NCBI RefSeq assembly: GCF_013179735.1
Contig: NZ_JABMEG010000002.1
Location: 310,001-374,000, forward strand
Source of the DNA: Permianibacter fluminis
Lineage (GTDB): Bacteria; Pseudomonadota; Gammaproteobacteria; Enterobacterales; Permianibacteraceae
Reading direction: 5' to 3'
Length of the DNA: 64,000 bases
This document shows, piece after piece, positions 16,445-25,510 of the stretch. The notes under the pieces are model-generated. The model saw only the letters and a program-made list of their open reading frames with translations, did no database searches and was not told the DNA's origin. Both the position numbers and the translations under genes were made by a program. Every line of letters begins with the position of its first letter. The stretch's first letter is position 1.

Positions 16445-16980
16445 TTTGTGAGATGGGTTTGATTCAATTTCGCGCCCTCATTGGCAGAGCTATTAGTAGG
16501 ATCTTTTTGGTTGTGTGGCCGCCAGAAGGGGAGGTGCTGAACAAGGACGTCGATATGTCACTTGGGCTTGAGTTTAGCGATCAGAAAAACATATTGGTTA
16601 CTATCTCAATTTCACGGGATGATAATTGGACGCCCGAGATCAATTGTGTCGTGCTGACCGATTTTCTCCCTTCCGAACAGATGGACTCATGGCTAAATGG
16701 TTGGATGAAGTTGAGCTTAGGCGGTACTTTTCAGCTGCAGAATTTTGATTTCAGCGATGACAGTCGATTCATTCATTTAATCGGCAAGTCGATTACAGAC
16801 ATTAAGCTTGCTTCAATCGGAGGCGATCCTTTCGGGGTAAAGCTGAATATAGATTCCGACCATCTAATGGTGGTTCCTATTTCCGACGGTGCGACTGTAG
16901 TTACAAGTCGGTTTGGTGATCGTTCGGCGATAGAGGGCTTTGAATATTTAGGCCAAATTATCTATAAGGACGTAAATTGA
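16441..16980 (+). CDS. Hypothetical protein, AT-rich orphan overlapping miaE
   Basis: I do not recognise this 179-residue protein. It has no signal peptide; a weakly hydrophobic N-terminal stretch (ALIGRAISRIFLVVW) is probably too short and charged to be a membrane anchor. The rest alternates short strands and acidic loops (LEFSDQKNILVTISIS, FDFSDDSRFIHL), as in small cytosolic beta-rich or immunity-like proteins. The codon use and base composition are clearly more AT-rich than miaE and map, suggesting transfer. The GTG start at 16441 overlaps the miaE TGA, giving translational coupling; ATG 16453 is an alternative. An immunity role is only a guess, since no toxin gene is adjacent. Confidence 0.65.
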   Translation: MICEMGLIQFRALIGRAISRIFLVVWPPEGEVLNKDVDMSLGLEFSDQKNILVTISISRDDNWTPEINCVVLTDFLPSEQMDSWLNGWMKLSLGGTFQLQNFDFSDDSRFIHLIGKSITDIKLASIGGDPFGVKLNIDSDHLMVVPISDGATVVTSRFGDRSAIEGFEYLGQIIYKDVN

Positions 16981-17113
16981 TTGTAGGCATTGCGGCAACA
17001 GGGGAATGCCAATCGGCTGCTGCGCTGTTGATGTAAGCGAGAAGGGTGGAGCGGCAATGCCACCACCCCAACCCGTCCAGTCGTCAACTGAGTTGGCGCC
17101 GTTCAGGTGGCAA

Positions 17114-17133
17114 GTTCGTCAATTGTGACGAAC
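17114..17133. repeat. Perfect 8-bp inverted repeat downstream of map
   Basis: GTTCGTCA (17114-17121), loop ATTG, TGACGAAC (17126-17133). It is near-perfectly symmetrical and lies between the orphan gene and map; it could be an RNA hairpin at the ends of these converging transcripts or a protein-binding site. Confidence 0.6.
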
Positions 17134-17145
17134 ATGAATTCCTGA

Positions 17146-17169
17146 CTCCCCTCCTTCACAGGGGGGGAG
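17146..17169. terminator. C/G-rich hairpin at the map 3' end
   Basis: CTCCCC (17146-17151) can pair with the G-tract ending GGGGAG (17164-17169). It follows the map stop on the minus strand by 8 bp. There is no T-run, so it may be an mRNA-end stabiliser and not a true terminator. A related CCCCTCCTT palindrome is at 61660. Confidence 0.4.
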
Positions 17170-17176
17170 CAAATAA

Positions 17177-17944
17177 TCAGAAGCTCTCTTCCTTTCGCTT
17201 CGTCAGCACTTCACAACCGGAAGCTGTAATCAAAATCGTATGTTCCCACTGTGCTGACAAGGACCGGTCTTTGGTTACGGCGGTCCAGCCATCGCGCATC
17301 AGCGACACATGCCGTTTGCCGGCGTTGATCATCGGCTCGATGGTGAAGCACATGCCTTCTTTCAGCTCCATGCCGGTGCCGGCGCGGCCGTAGTGCAGAA
17401 TCTGCGGATCTTCGTGGAAGATGGCGCCGATGCCGTGGCCGCAGTATTCCTGAACGACCGAATAGCCAGCGTTTTCCGCGTGCTGCTGAATCACCGAACC
17501 GATATCGCCGAGTTTGACGCCCGGTTTGACGATGGCGATGGCCCTGTACAGGCATTCTTGCGTAACGCGAATCAGCCGCTCGGCCTGAATGGTGGGTTTG
17601 CCGACCACGAACATCTTGCTGGTGTCGCCGTGGTAGCCATCCTTGATCACGGTGATGTCGATGTTGACGATGTCGCCGTCTTTCAGTTCACGCTCGTTCG
17701 GAATGCCGTGGCAGACCACGTGATTGACTGAAGTGCAAATCGATTTCGGAAAGCCGTTGTAGTTCAGCGGCGCCGGAATGGCTTTTTGCACATTGACGAT
17801 GTAGTCGTGGCAGATCTGGTTCAGCTGGTCGGTACTGACCCCTTTCTTGACGTGCGGCTCGATCATCTCGAGCACTTCAGCGGCCAAACGGCCGGCGACA
17901 CGCATTTTTTCTTGTTCGGCAGGGGTCTTGATGGTGACGGTCAT
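17177..17944 (-). CDS. map: Methionine aminopeptidase, type I
   Basis: A 255-residue enzyme that removes the initiator methionine from nascent proteins. The five metal ligands are visible: Asp in VNIDITV, Asp in HGDTSKM, His in CGHGIGAIFH, Glu in FTIEPMI and Glu in QWEHTI. The conserved His of HVVCHGIP is also present. The length and lack of an N-terminal extension fit the bacterial type Ia class. It is transcribed away from rpsB, as in many gammaproteobacteria, but here a GNAT-like gene and a REP pair lie between the two. Confidence 0.97.
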   Translation of the reverse strand: MTVTIKTPAEQEKMRVAGRLAAEVLEMIEPHVKKGVSTDQLNQICHDYIVNVQKAIPAPLNYNGFPKSICTSVNHVVCHGIPNERELKDGDIVNIDITVIKDGYHGDTSKMFVVGKPTIQAERLIRVTQECLYRAIAIVKPGVKLGDIGSVIQQHAENAGYSVVQEYCGHGIGAIFHEDPQILHYGRAGTGMELKEGMCFTIEPMINAGKRHVSLMRDGWTAVTKDRSLSAQWEHTILITASGCEVLTKRKEESF

Positions 17945-17983
17945 TGGTGGTCTCGTTACTCGCTAAGCCAGTAAAAATGTATT

Positions 17984-18056
17984 GTAGGAGCGGCCTTGGC
18001 CGCGATTGTTTGGCCACCGAATTGGTGGCGAGAATCGCGGCCAAGGCCGCTCCTAC
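17984..18056. repeat. REP-like inverted pair, family A, exact 24-nt arms
   Basis: The arm at 17984-18007 and the arm at 18033-18056 are exact reverse complements over 24 nt (outer ends GTAGGAGCGG and CCGCTCCTAC). Each arm is itself palindromic (GCGGCC-TT-GGCCGC). The 25-nt centre contains another stem, GCCACC...GGTGGC. The element sits between map and the GNAT-like gene, both minus strand. It matches the other family A copies at 1043, 1083 and 57172. Confidence 0.9.
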
Positions 18057-18075
18057 CGATAAAGTCCTGTGCCGC

Positions 18076-18753
18076 TCAGTCCTGCGGCAACTCAAACCGG
18101 AACTCCGGTCGGCCGGTCAGCGACAGGTGCAACCGCGGCCGCTGACTGGCCAGCAGCAGTTGCAGTCGGCCCCGCATTATAAAGAAGGCCGAGCCGGTTA
18201 GCCGGGCGCCGCGTTTCTGATGCGAGCGCAGGCTGGGGGCATTGAAGGCGCTGATGCGGCTGACCGACCAGCGGGCGCCATCGCGATAAAGCGCTTCGTT
18301 GGCCTCATCCCAGAGCTGGGCGAACAGCCGGGTGACCCGGTATTTGGGCGCAACATAGACGTCGTAGTCCCAGACGAGCTCGTGGGGGCCGAGCCGGTAG
18401 TCACAGCGGGCGTCATCTTCCGGGTAGTGAGTGTTTGCTAGCCACAGGAAGGCCGCCAGCTCGCCGGCCTTGAACGCGGCCAGACAGCGATCTCCGCGGT
18501 CGAACCGGGCCCGGACGATGGCCTCCTTGCGGTCTTCGACCATCAGCGCGGGTTCGAAGGCGGTCAGCCAGCGGAACTCGACCCCAACCGCCGGGGCGAC
18601 CGAGCGCGTGGCCGGAATCGGTTGGTAGGCAAATCGGTAGGCGACCAGCTTGCCGCCGAGGCGCTTCCAGAGCTTCTGGAACAGGTAGAGCAGGGCGACG
18701 CCGGTGCCAAGCTCGTGGCGCAGGGCGGTCCATTTGTTGAGTGCGGAAGCCAT
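18076..18753 (-). CDS. GNAT-like acetyltransferase, substrate unknown
   Basis: A 225-residue soluble protein. The C-terminal half looks like a GNAT N-acetyltransferase fold. DYDVYVAPKYRVTRLFAQLWDEA fits beta4 and the acetyl-CoA binding helix, and VSRISAFNAPSLRSHQKRGAR fits the asparagine/His-rich beta5-alpha4 region that packs against CoA. The usual Q/RxxGxG/A pyrophosphate loop is not clear (YRVTRLF instead), so activity is uncertain. The N-terminal part is not recognised. It starts 0.3 kb upstream of rpsB in the opposite direction and is probably expressed separately from map because of the REP pair. The family call is moderate; the substrate cannot be inferred. Confidence 0.6.
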   Translation of the reverse strand: MASALNKWTALRHELGTGVALLYLFQKLWKRLGGKLVAYRFAYQPIPATRSVAPAVGVEFRWLTAFEPALMVEDRKEAIVRARFDRGDRCLAAFKAGELAAFLWLANTHYPEDDARCDYRLGPHELVWDYDVYVAPKYRVTRLFAQLWDEANEALYRDGARWSVSRISAFNAPSLRSHQKRGARLTGSAFFIMRGRLQLLLASQRPRLHLSLTGRPEFRFELPQD

Positions 18754-18871
18754 TCCTCTTTATGAGCCTGTCGTCCTTGTTATCGGGGTCGCAGTGTTTC
18801 AGCGTGGCCGGAGCCGGTCAAGCGCTGGCCGGCAACGCTCCGGGGAAATGGCTGGCAAGGCGAGGTTGGCG

Positions 18872-18901
18872 TTGAGACGGCAGGGCTGGTTGTGGTATAA
18901 A
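18872..18901 (+). promoter_or_regulatory. Promoter of the rpsB-tsf operon
   Basis: TTGAGA (18872-18877), an 18-bp spacer and TATAAA (18896-18901), followed by the GC-rich GCGCACCCCGCG. The predicted start near 18908 leaves an untranslated leader of about 150 nt before rpsB. Confidence 0.6.
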
Positions 18902-18907
18902 GCGCAC

Positions 18908-19061
18908 CCCGCGCTGGGACCCCGGTTGCTCTGCAAGAGCGGCCGAGCTCCATGACGCGGTATACCCCACACGCGACTCCACCAATTTCTGACCCGGGTC
19001 CTGCTTGCAGGCGGCCAGAAAGGAGCGCGGAGGCCCAACCCGACTCTCAATGAGGTCTACT
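18908..19061 (+). ncRNA. Structured rpsB mRNA leader (S2 leader/t44-like), putative
   Basis: The 150-nt leader between the promoter and the rpsB ATG contains many short complementary blocks (for example GGACCCCGG, CTTGCAGGCGG and GGAGCGCGGAGGC). In gammaproteobacteria the rpsB leader (t44 RNA in Rfam) mediates feedback regulation by ribosomal protein S2. Position and length fit, but I could not align the consensus structure. Confidence 0.4.
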
Positions 19062-19826
19062 ATGGCTCGCGTCACTATGCGTGACATGATCCAGGCTGGC
19101 GTGCACTTCGGTCACCGCACCCGGTTCTGGAACCCGAAAATGAAACAGTACATTTTCGGTTCGCGTAACAAAATTCATATCGTCAACCTCGAACACACCC
19201 TGCCTATGTTCCAAGATGCGCTCAATTTCCTGGGCGGCATTGCGGCCAAGCGCGGCAAGATCCTGTTTGTTGGTACCAAGCGCGCAGCAGCTGACGTTGT
19301 TGCCCTGGAAGCCAAGCGTTGCGGTCAGTACTACGTCAACAACCGCTGGCTCGGCGGCATGCTGACCAACTACAAAACCGTACGCCAATCGATCAAGCGT
19401 CTGAAAGACCTCGAAGCGATGGCTGCTGACGGCACGTTCAACAAGCTGACCAAGAAAGAAGCGTTGATGCGTCAACGTGAACTGGAAAAGCTGGAAAGCT
19501 CGCTGGGCGGTATCAAGGACATGGGCGGCCTGCCGGATGTGTTGTTCGTGATCGACACCGATCATGAAAACATCGCCATCTCGGAAGCCCGCAAGCTGGG
19601 TATCCCGGTGGTTGCCGTGGTGGATACCAACTCGAATCCGGACGGCGTGGATTACGTCATTCCGGGTAACGACGACGCCATTCGCGCCATCGAACTGTAC
19701 CTGCACAGCGTTGCTGACGCCGTCATCGAAGGCCGTCAAAGTGCTCCGCACGCTGACGACGCCGTTGCTGATGAGTTTGTCGAAGAAGCGCCGGTTGCTG
19801 CGACCGAGGCCGACGAAGAGGCGTAA
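19062..19826 (+). CDS. rpsB: 30S ribosomal protein S2
   Basis: A 254-residue S2 protein of the small ribosomal subunit. Diagnostic blocks are [59 protein letters not shown] and [20 protein letters not shown]. The frame opens at 19005, but the protein starts at the ATG at 19062 (MARVTMRDM). The C-terminal tail is acidic and alanine-rich (DADEEA-like), longer than the E. coli tail. It is followed by an intrinsic terminator and then tsf, so tsf is probably reached by read-through, as in E. coli. Confidence 0.97.
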   Translation: MARVTMRDMIQAGVHFGHRTRFWNPKMKQYIFGSRNKIHIVNLEHTLPMFQDALNFLGGIAAKRGKILFVGTKRAAADVVALEAKRCGQYYVNNRWLGGMLTNYKTVRQSIKRLKDLEAMAADGTFNKLTKKEALMRQRELEKLESSLGGIKDMGGLPDVLFVIDTDHENIAISEARKLGIPVVAVVDTNSNPDGVDYVIPGNDDAIRAIELYLHSVADAVIEGRQSAPHADDAVADEFVEEAPVAATEADEEA

Positions 19827-19850
19827 TTGCCCTTTGGCTGGACTCAAGAA

Positions 19851-19875
19851 AAAGGGGGCTGCGGCCCCCTTTTTT
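19851..19875 (+). terminator. Intrinsic terminator/attenuator between rpsB and tsf
   Basis: A GC stem GGGGGC-TGCG-GCCCCC (19854-19869) is followed by six T. Its position inside the rpsB-tsf operon suggests partial termination that sets the S2 to EF-Ts ratio. Confidence 0.85.
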
Positions 19876-20024
19876 GAAACTTGTTTCTGTTCGCCTGTTG
19901 CCGTTCAAGCGATTCTGTCCAGAGCATTCTGGGCAACTGATTGCGCTGGCAGCAACAGGCAAACGATGAATGTGTTCGACCTGACTGGCTCGTGATGGCC
20001 AGTCTTCTGCAAGAGGATTCTCCC

Positions 20025-20909
20025 ATGGAAATCACTGCTTCCCTGGTCAAAGAACTGCGTGAGCGCACCGCTGCCGGCATGATGGAGTGCAAGAAAGCAC
20101 TGCAAGAAGCCAATGGCGATATCGAGCTGGCCATCGACAACATGCGCAAGTCGGGTGCCGTCAAAGCCGCCAAGAAAGCCGGCCGTATCGCCGCTGAAGG
20201 CGTCGTGGTCGGTCGCGTTGGCGCCGGCGAAGCCGTGCTGGTCGAAATCAACTGCGAAACCGATTTCGTGGCCAAGGACGCCAGCTTTGTCGCGTTCGCC
20301 AATGCCGTTGCCGATGTCGCGCTGAGCAGCAAAGTGACCGATGTCGCAGCGCTCGGCGAGGTCAAGCTGGCATCGGGCGAAAGCGTCGAAATGACCCGCG
20401 CCAACCTGGTCGCCAAGATCGGCGAAAACATGACCGTGCGTCGTCTGACCCGGCTGGCCGGCGCCAATCTGGCGACCTACAGCCACGGCGGCCGTATCGG
20501 CGTTGCTGTTGCCCTGCAAGGTGGTGACGAAGAGCTGGCCAAGCAAGTTGCCATGCACATCGCCGCCGCCAAACCGCTGGTCGTCAACCCGGAACAAATG
20601 CCGGCCGCTGACGTGGCCAAAGAGCGCGAAATCGCCACTGCCCAGGCAGCCGAATCGGGCAAGCCGGCCAACATCGTCGAGAAGATGGTGGAAGGTCGCG
20701 TCAACAAGTTCCTGAGCGAAAACAGCCTGGTTGGCCAAGCGTTTGTGATGGACCCGAACACCACCGTCGGCAACCTGCTGAAGGGCAAAGGCGCCACGGC
20801 GACCGGCTTCTTCCGCTGGGAAGTCGGCGAAGGCATCGAGAAGGCCGAAGATAACTTCGCTGCCGAAGTCGAAGCCATGAAAGCCGCCGCTATTGGTACC
20901 AAAGCCTAA
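20025..20909 (+). CDS. tsf: Elongation factor Ts
   Basis: A 294-residue guanine nucleotide exchange factor for EF-Tu. The N-terminal UBA-like domain has the signature [19 protein letters not shown], and the core contains the family motif [11 protein letters not shown] near residue 75-90. The start at 20025 is preceded by AAGAGGATT; the open frame reaching 19941 lies in the intergenic space and has no similarity. It follows rpsB across a terminator hairpin and precedes pyrH across three consecutive hairpins. Confidence 0.97.
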   Translation: MEITASLVKELRERTAAGMMECKKALQEANGDIELAIDNMRKSGAVKAAKKAGRIAAEGVVVGRVGAGEAVLVEINCETDFVAKDASFVAFANAVADVALSSKVTDVAALGEVKLASGESVEMTRANLVAKIGENMTVRRLTRLAGANLATYSHGGRIGVAVALQGGDEELAKQVAMHIAAAKPLVVNPEQMPAADVAKEREIATAQAAESGKPANIVEKMVEGRVNKFLSENSLVGQAFVMDPNTTVGNLLKGKGATATGFFRWEVGEGIEKAEDNFAAEVEAMKAAAIGTKA

Positions 20910-20940
20910 GGCTGCGGTTACCGTTGCTGCCGGACTGGCG

Positions 20941-21033
20941 TTTTGCCTGCAGTCCGGGGCAGGCAAAAGCCCGGATTTGTGGCAGAATCCGGGCGCAAAC
21001 AACCAACCCCTCTCCCAATCCGAGAGGGGTTGG
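20941..21033. repeat. Three consecutive perfect hairpins between tsf and pyrH
   Basis: Stem 1 is TTTTGCCTGC/GCAGGCAAAA (20941-20968, 10 bp). Stem 2 is GCCCGGATT/AATCCGGGC (20969-20994, 9 bp). Stem 3 is CCAACCCCTCTC/GAGAGGGGTTGG (21003-21033, 12 bp). All are perfect. None is followed by a T-run, so they look like RNA processing or stabilising elements, or DNA repeats, and not terminators. Confidence 0.8.
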
Positions 21034-21148
21034 CGTAATCGGGGTTTGGAAAGTCTCGTACCCCGGTGGATGCTGAATTGATTGCAGGCCGGAGGCTCGA
21101 TAATGCCGGCTTGTTGCTGACCGAACCGACCCGAAAAAAAGGATGACC

Positions 21149-21874
21149 ATGTCCGAATCGACCGAGCTCCCGTACAAACGCATCCTGCTGAAGCTGTCAG
21201 GTGAAGCCCTGATGGGCAATGAATCGTTTGGTATCGATCCGCTGGTGCTGGATCGGATGGCCGCGGAAGTGAAGTCAGTTCGGCAGATGGGCGCCCAGGT
21301 CGGTATCGTCGTTGGCGGTGGCAACTTGTTCCGCGGCGAACGGCTGGCACGCGCTGGCATGAACCGCGTCGCCGGCGACCATATGGGCATGCTGGCCACG
21401 GTGATGAACTCGCTGGCGATGCAGGATGCGCTGGAGCGCATCAAACAGCCGACCCGGGTCATGAGCGCAGTCGCGCTGGCCGGTGTTTGCGAAGATTACG
21501 ATCGCCGCTTTGCCATTCGCTTCATGGAAGCGGGCAATGTGGTGATTTTCTGTGCCGGTACCGGCAATCCGTTTTTTACCACCGACACTGCAGCGGTCTT
21601 GCGCGGCATCGAGATCGAGGCCGATCTGATCCTGAAAGCGACCAAGGTCGATGGCGTCTATTCGGCCGATCCGATGAAGTTTCCGGAAGCGGTCCGCTAT
21701 TCGCGTTTGTCTTACACCGAAGCGCTGGAGCGCGAGCTCGGCGTGATGGATCTGACCGCGTTCTGCCTGGCCCGTGATCACACCAAAAAAATTCGCGTGT
21801 TCAACATGAACAAGCCCGGCGCGCTGGCCGCGGTACTGAAAGGTGCCGATGAAGGCACCTTGATTGAGAAATAA
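21149..21874 (+). CDS. pyrH: UMP kinase
   Basis: A 241-residue bacterial UMP kinase of the amino acid kinase family, converting UMP to UDP. Family blocks are [12 protein letters not shown] at the N terminus, [46 protein letters not shown] and [15 protein letters not shown]. Two in-frame ATGs are close together; the second, at 21149, has AAGGA at five bases spacing, whereas the first at 21143 overlaps it, so 21149 is chosen. The order tsf-pyrH-frr is conserved in most bacteria. Confidence 0.96.
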   Translation: MSESTELPYKRILLKLSGEALMGNESFGIDPLVLDRMAAEVKSVRQMGAQVGIVVGGGNLFRGERLARAGMNRVAGDHMGMLATVMNSLAMQDALERIKQPTRVMSAVALAGVCEDYDRRFAIRFMEAGNVVIFCAGTGNPFFTTDTAAVLRGIEIEADLILKATKVDGVYSADPMKFPEAVRYSRLSYTEALERELGVMDLTAFCLARDHTKKIRVFNMNKPGALAAVLKGADEGTLIEK

Positions 21875-22077
21875 CACGCGGCTGACCGTTCGCCGCTGGT
21901 GAGCCTCAGCAGGCAGTTTTAGCCGACCGGGCCAACGAATGCGCAGGTCCGCGGTAAAAGTGATTCCGCCGTATCGGTGTTGCGACACCGAATAAAAAAT
22001 TGCGCTTGTGGGGCACTTCCTGCCGCGCCGCCGGTCTGGCAACAGGCTGGCGAAAAACAGAAACCATGGAGACGACC

Positions 22078-22638
22078 ATGACCATTGCCAATACCAAAAC
22101 CGATGCGCAAACGCGCATGGCCAAGTCCGTCGAGTCATTGAAGGGCAATCTGGCCAAGATCCGCACCGGCCGGGCGCATCCGTCGCTGCTGGAACATATC
22201 CAGGTCAATTATTACGGCAGCATGGTGCCGTTGCAGCAAGTCGGTAACGTCAACGTGCAGGATTCGCGCACGCTGGTGATTCAGGTTTACGACAAGGGCG
22301 CGATTGCCCCGGTCGAAAAAGCCATTCATGAATCCAATCTGGGTCTGAATCCGCAAAGCGCCGGCCAGAACATCCGGGTGCCGTTGCCGCCGTTGACCGA
22401 AGAGCGCCGCAAGGAATTGGCGAAAGTGGTCAAGGGCGAAGGCGAGCAAGCCAAGGTTGCCGTGCGCAATGTTCGCCGTGATGCCAACGAAGCGTTGAAA
22501 AAACTGCTCAAGGACAAACTGGTCACCGAAGACGAAGAGCGTCGGGCCCAGGATGATGTCCAGAAACTCACCGATGGCAAAATCGCGGAGATCGACAAGC
22601 TGCTCGCCGACAAAGAGAAGGAACTGATGTCGGTGTAA
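22078..22638 (+). CDS. frr: Ribosome recycling factor
   Basis: A 186-residue protein that, with EF-G, splits post-termination ribosomes. The tRNA-mimicking fold is recognised by [22 protein letters not shown], the central beta domain with [13 protein letters not shown], and [17 protein letters not shown] plus the coiled C-terminal helix ending [12 protein letters not shown]. The start at 22078 has GGAGA six bases before it. An ATG at 22066 in the same frame is possible but would place that Shine-Dalgarno sequence inside the gene. It lies 203 bp after pyrH. Confidence 0.96.
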   Translation: MTIANTKTDAQTRMAKSVESLKGNLAKIRTGRAHPSLLEHIQVNYYGSMVPLQQVGNVNVQDSRTLVIQVYDKGAIAPVEKAIHESNLGLNPQSAGQNIRVPLPPLTEERRKELAKVVKGEGEQAKVAVRNVRRDANEALKKLLKDKLVTEDEERRAQDDVQKLTDGKIAEIDKLLADKEKELMSV

Positions 22639-22683
22639 TCGCTTCGGCGACCACCTGCAGCAGTTACTCCGGAGGCGTTGTCC

Positions 22684-23424
22684 TTGTCTTCTTCAGCACC
22701 CGCCAGTCTGGTGCCGCAGCACGTTGCCATCATCATGGATGGCAACGGTCGCTGGGCCAAGCAGCGCAGCCTGCCCCGTGTTGCCGGCCACAAGGTCGGC
22801 ATGGAGCGGGCGCGCGACATCACCGAGGCCGCTGGTCAGCGTGGCGTAAAGTCGCTCACGCTGTTCGCGTTTTCATCAGAAAACTGGCAACGTCCGTTCG
22901 AAGAAGTCAGCTATCTGATGGATTTGTTCGTGACCGGGCTGGAGCGTGAAGCCAAATCGCTGCACAAGAACGGTGTGCGTTTGCGGGTAATCGGTGATCG
23001 CAGTCGCTTTGCCGAAAAGCTGCAAAACCGGATGGCTGAGGCCGAAGCGCTAACGGCCGGCAATACTGCGCTGACCCTGAATATTGCGGCCAATTATGGC
23101 GGCCGCTGGGACATCATCAATGCCAGCAATCTCGCGCTCGCCGGCAAGCGTGCCGCTGGCGATTCCAGTGCGTTGCAGGAAGCGGATGTAACGCCGCATC
23201 TGGCGCTGGCCGATCAGCCGCCACTCGATTTGCTGATTCGCACTGGCGGCGAAATCCGCATCAGCAATTTCCTGCTCTGGCAGGCGGCCTATGCCGAACT
23301 CTTTTTTTCTTCCGTGCTGTGGCCCGATTTCAGCGCTGCTGAATTGGATGCAGCGATCGCCGACTATGGCCAGCGTCAACGCCGGTTTGGCAAAACCGGC
23401 GAACAAGTGGCGGAGACCAACTGA
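22684..23424 (+). CDS. uppS: Undecaprenyl diphosphate synthase (UPP synthase)
   Basis: A 246-residue cis-prenyltransferase. It condenses farnesyl diphosphate with eight isopentenyl diphosphates to give the C55 carrier used for peptidoglycan and O-antigen. Motifs are HVAIIMDGNGRWAKQR (catalytic Asp), RGVKSLTLFAFSSENWQRP, and LDLLIRTGGEIRISNFLLWQ, then YAELFF. The last differs from the common RTSGE by one residue (RTGGE). I favour the TTG at 22684, since GGAGG lies eight bases upstream; the TTG at 22678 is only two bases from it. The TGA overlaps the cdsA ATG. Confidence 0.95.
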   Translation: MSSSAPASLVPQHVAIIMDGNGRWAKQRSLPRVAGHKVGMERARDITEAAGQRGVKSLTLFAFSSENWQRPFEEVSYLMDLFVTGLEREAKSLHKNGVRLRVIGDRSRFAEKLQNRMAEAEALTAGNTALTLNIAANYGGRWDIINASNLALAGKRAAGDSSALQEADVTPHLALADQPPLDLLIRTGGEIRISNFLLWQAAYAELFFSSVLWPDFSAAELDAAIADYGQRQRRFGKTGEQVAETN

Positions 23425-24326
23425 TGCTTTGGCAACGTGTAATCACCGCATTGCTGCTGTTGCCGCTGGTGCTGGTGCTGGTGTTTTTTCTGCCGCTTGA
23501 ACTGTTTGCCATGGCGGTGGCCTGCATCCTGGTGCTCGGTGCTCGCGAATGGGGCCGTTTCACCAGTTCGGAAAGGTCCGCTCAGTTGACCGCAATGCTG
23601 AGTTATTTCGGCGCCGCCGTGCTGCTCTGGCAGCTGTCGCCGCCGTTTGCGTTTTGGCCCAGCCTCAGCTGGCCGGAATGGTTGTGGTCCGGCGACAACT
23701 TGCCGTTACTGGTGCTCGCGCTGGCGGTATTGTTCTGGCTGTTCAGTCCGGTGCTGCTCTGGTTCTACCCGCAGCGCACCGGCTGGTGGCGTACTGCATC
23801 GGGCGTGCGGCAAGGATTGGGTGTATTGCTGCTGCTGGCAACCTGGGTTGCGCTGGTGTCGCTGCGCAAAATCGGTTTGATGCAAGGCGGTGGTGCGCTG
23901 TTTGGTTTGCCCAAAGGGGCGCTGGTGATTTTCTATGTGTTGCTGCTGGTTTGGGCTGCTGATGTTGGCGCCTATATCACCGGTAAAATGTTTGGCAAAC
24001 ACAAGCTGGCGCCCGCTGTCAGTCCCGGCAAAACCTGGCAAGGTTTCTGGGGGGGCTTGGTGCTGGCGTTGGTGATAGGCCATTTCGCCGCGCAGCTGTT
24101 TGACTTGTCGAGCAATTCGGTTTGGGGGTTTCGAGCGCTGATGCTCGTCACCATTATCGCGTCGGTCGTTGGCGATTTGATTGAGAGCCTGTGCAAACGC
24201 GAGGCTGGCATCAAGGATAGCGGCACGATTTTCCCCGGTCATGGTGGCATGCTGGATCGCATTGACAGTTTGATGGCCGCCGCACCGGTATTTGCACTCG
24301 GCGCGCTGCTGTTGGAGCTGCACTGA
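23424..24326 (+). CDS. cdsA: Phosphatidate cytidylyltransferase
   Basis: A 300-residue integral membrane enzyme that makes CDP-diacylglycerol from phosphatidic acid and CTP. It has about eight hydrophobic helices and the family signature near the C terminus, [20 protein letters not shown] followed by [17 protein letters not shown]. The start codon overlaps the uppS stop (TGATG), and its own TGA overlaps the dxr ATG, so the three are translationally coupled. Its product feeds all phospholipid head-group branches. Confidence 0.95.
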   Translation: MLWQRVITALLLLPLVLVLVFFLPLELFAMAVACILVLGAREWGRFTSSERSAQLTAMLSYFGAAVLLWQLSPPFAFWPSLSWPEWLWSGDNLPLLVLALAVLFWLFSPVLLWFYPQRTGWWRTASGVRQGLGVLLLLATWVALVSLRKIGLMQGGGALFGLPKGALVIFYVLLLVWAADVGAYITGKMFGKHKLAPAVSPGKTWQGFWGGLVLALVIGHFAAQLFDLSSNSVWGFRALMLVTIIASVVGDLIESLCKREAGIKDSGTIFPGHGGMLDRIDSLMAAAPVFALGALLLELH

Positions 24327-25510
24327 TGCAACGGCTGGTCGTACTGGGCAGCACCGGGTCGATCGGCGTATCGACGCTGGATGTTGTTGCCCGCCATCCG
24401 GATCGGTTTTCGGTTGTTGCGCTGGCGGCCAAGCGCAGTACAGAACGCTTGTTTGAGCAAATTCAGCAGTTCCGGCCGCGCTACGCGGTGCTGGTCGACG
24501 AAGTGGCTGCCGCTGCTTTACGCGATAAAGTGAAGGCCGCTGGCCTTGCCACTGAAGTGTTGGCGGGTGAGCGCGCGCTGGCTGAAGTTGCCGCTCTGGC
24601 CGAAGTCGATGTCGTGATGGCGGCGATTGTCGGCGCGGCCGGTTTGCTGCCGACCTTGGCTGCCGCCCAGGCAGGCAAACGCATCCTGCTCGCCAACAAA
24701 GAAGCGCTGGTGATGTCTGGCCCGCTCTTCATGCAAGCGGTGCGTGATAACGGCGCGACGCTGCTGCCGATCGACAGCGAACACAACGCGATTTTTCAGT
24801 GTCTGCCAGCGACGGTGGCGGAGCGCGACCTGCTTGCCAATGGCGTCGAAAAAATTCTGCTGACCGCCTCGGGTGGTCCGTTTCTGCGGCGTGAACTGCG
24901 CGAGCTCGAGCGGGTGACACCTGATCAGGCGTGCGCGCATCCGACCTGGAATATGGGCCGCAAAATTTCGGTAGATTCCGCCACTTTGATGAACAAAGGG
25001 CTGGAAGTGATCGAGGCCTGTTATTTGTTCAATGCCCGGCGCGAGCAAGTGGATGTGGTCGTACATCCGCAAAGTGTCGTGCACAGTTTGGTGCGCTATG
25101 TCGATGGCTCGGTGCTGGCGCAGCTCGGCAACCCTGACATGCGGACTCCGATTGCCCATGCGCTGGCCTGGCCGGATCGCATTGCGGCTGGCGTTGCGCC
25201 GCTGGATCTGGCGCTGATCGGCAAGCTGGAATTTTTGCCGGTTGATCTGCAACGCTTCCCTTGTTTGAGTTTGGCGTATCAGGCCCTGCAGGCGGGCGGC
25301 AGCGCACCGGCTGTGTTGAACGCAGCCAATGAAGTGGCCGTTGCGGCTTTCCTCGACTCGCATTTGCCTTATCCCCGCATTGCCGCCGTCATCGCGGAAA
25401 CCTTGCAACGCTGCGCGGCACCTGCTGCCGGCTCGCTGGCCGAACTGCTGGCGATTGATGCCGAAGCCCGTCGCCACGCAACTGAACTGTTGGGAGCGCG
25501 GGCCGCATGA
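24326..25510 (+). CDS. dxr: 1-deoxy-D-xylulose 5-phosphate reductoisomerase
   Basis: A 394-residue NADPH-dependent enzyme making 2-C-methyl-D-erythritol 4-phosphate, the committed step of the MEP isoprenoid pathway. The N-terminal Rossmann motif is [17 protein letters not shown]. Active-site regions are [53 protein letters not shown] and the flexible loop area [11 protein letters not shown]. Together with uppS downstream in the pathway, this clusters isoprenoid precursor and carrier synthesis. It overlaps cdsA by one codon position and rseP by four bases. Confidence 0.96.
   Translation: MQRLVVLGSTGSIGVSTLDVVARHPDRFSVVALAAKRSTERLFEQIQQFRPRYAVLVDEVAAAALRDKVKAAGLATEVLAGERALAEVAALAEVDVVMAAIVGAAGLLPTLAAAQAGKRILLANKEALVMSGPLFMQAVRDNGATLLPIDSEHNAIFQCLPATVAERDLLANGVEKILLTASGGPFLRRELRELERVTPDQACAHPTWNMGRKISVDSATLMNKGLEVIEACYLFNARREQVDVVVHPQSVVHSLVRYVDGSVLAQLGNPDMRTPIAHALAWPDRIAAGVAPLDLALIGKLEFLPVDLQRFPCLSLAYQALQAGGSAPAVLNAANEVAVAAFLDSHLPYPRIAAVIAETLQRCAAPAAGSLAELLAIDAEARRHATELLGARAA

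Noticed and set aside
18076-18753. Considered calling this an arginyl-tRNA-protein transferase or a known named acetyltransferase
   Set aside because: Only a GNAT-like fold can be argued; the pyrophosphate loop is not typical and no name is justified.
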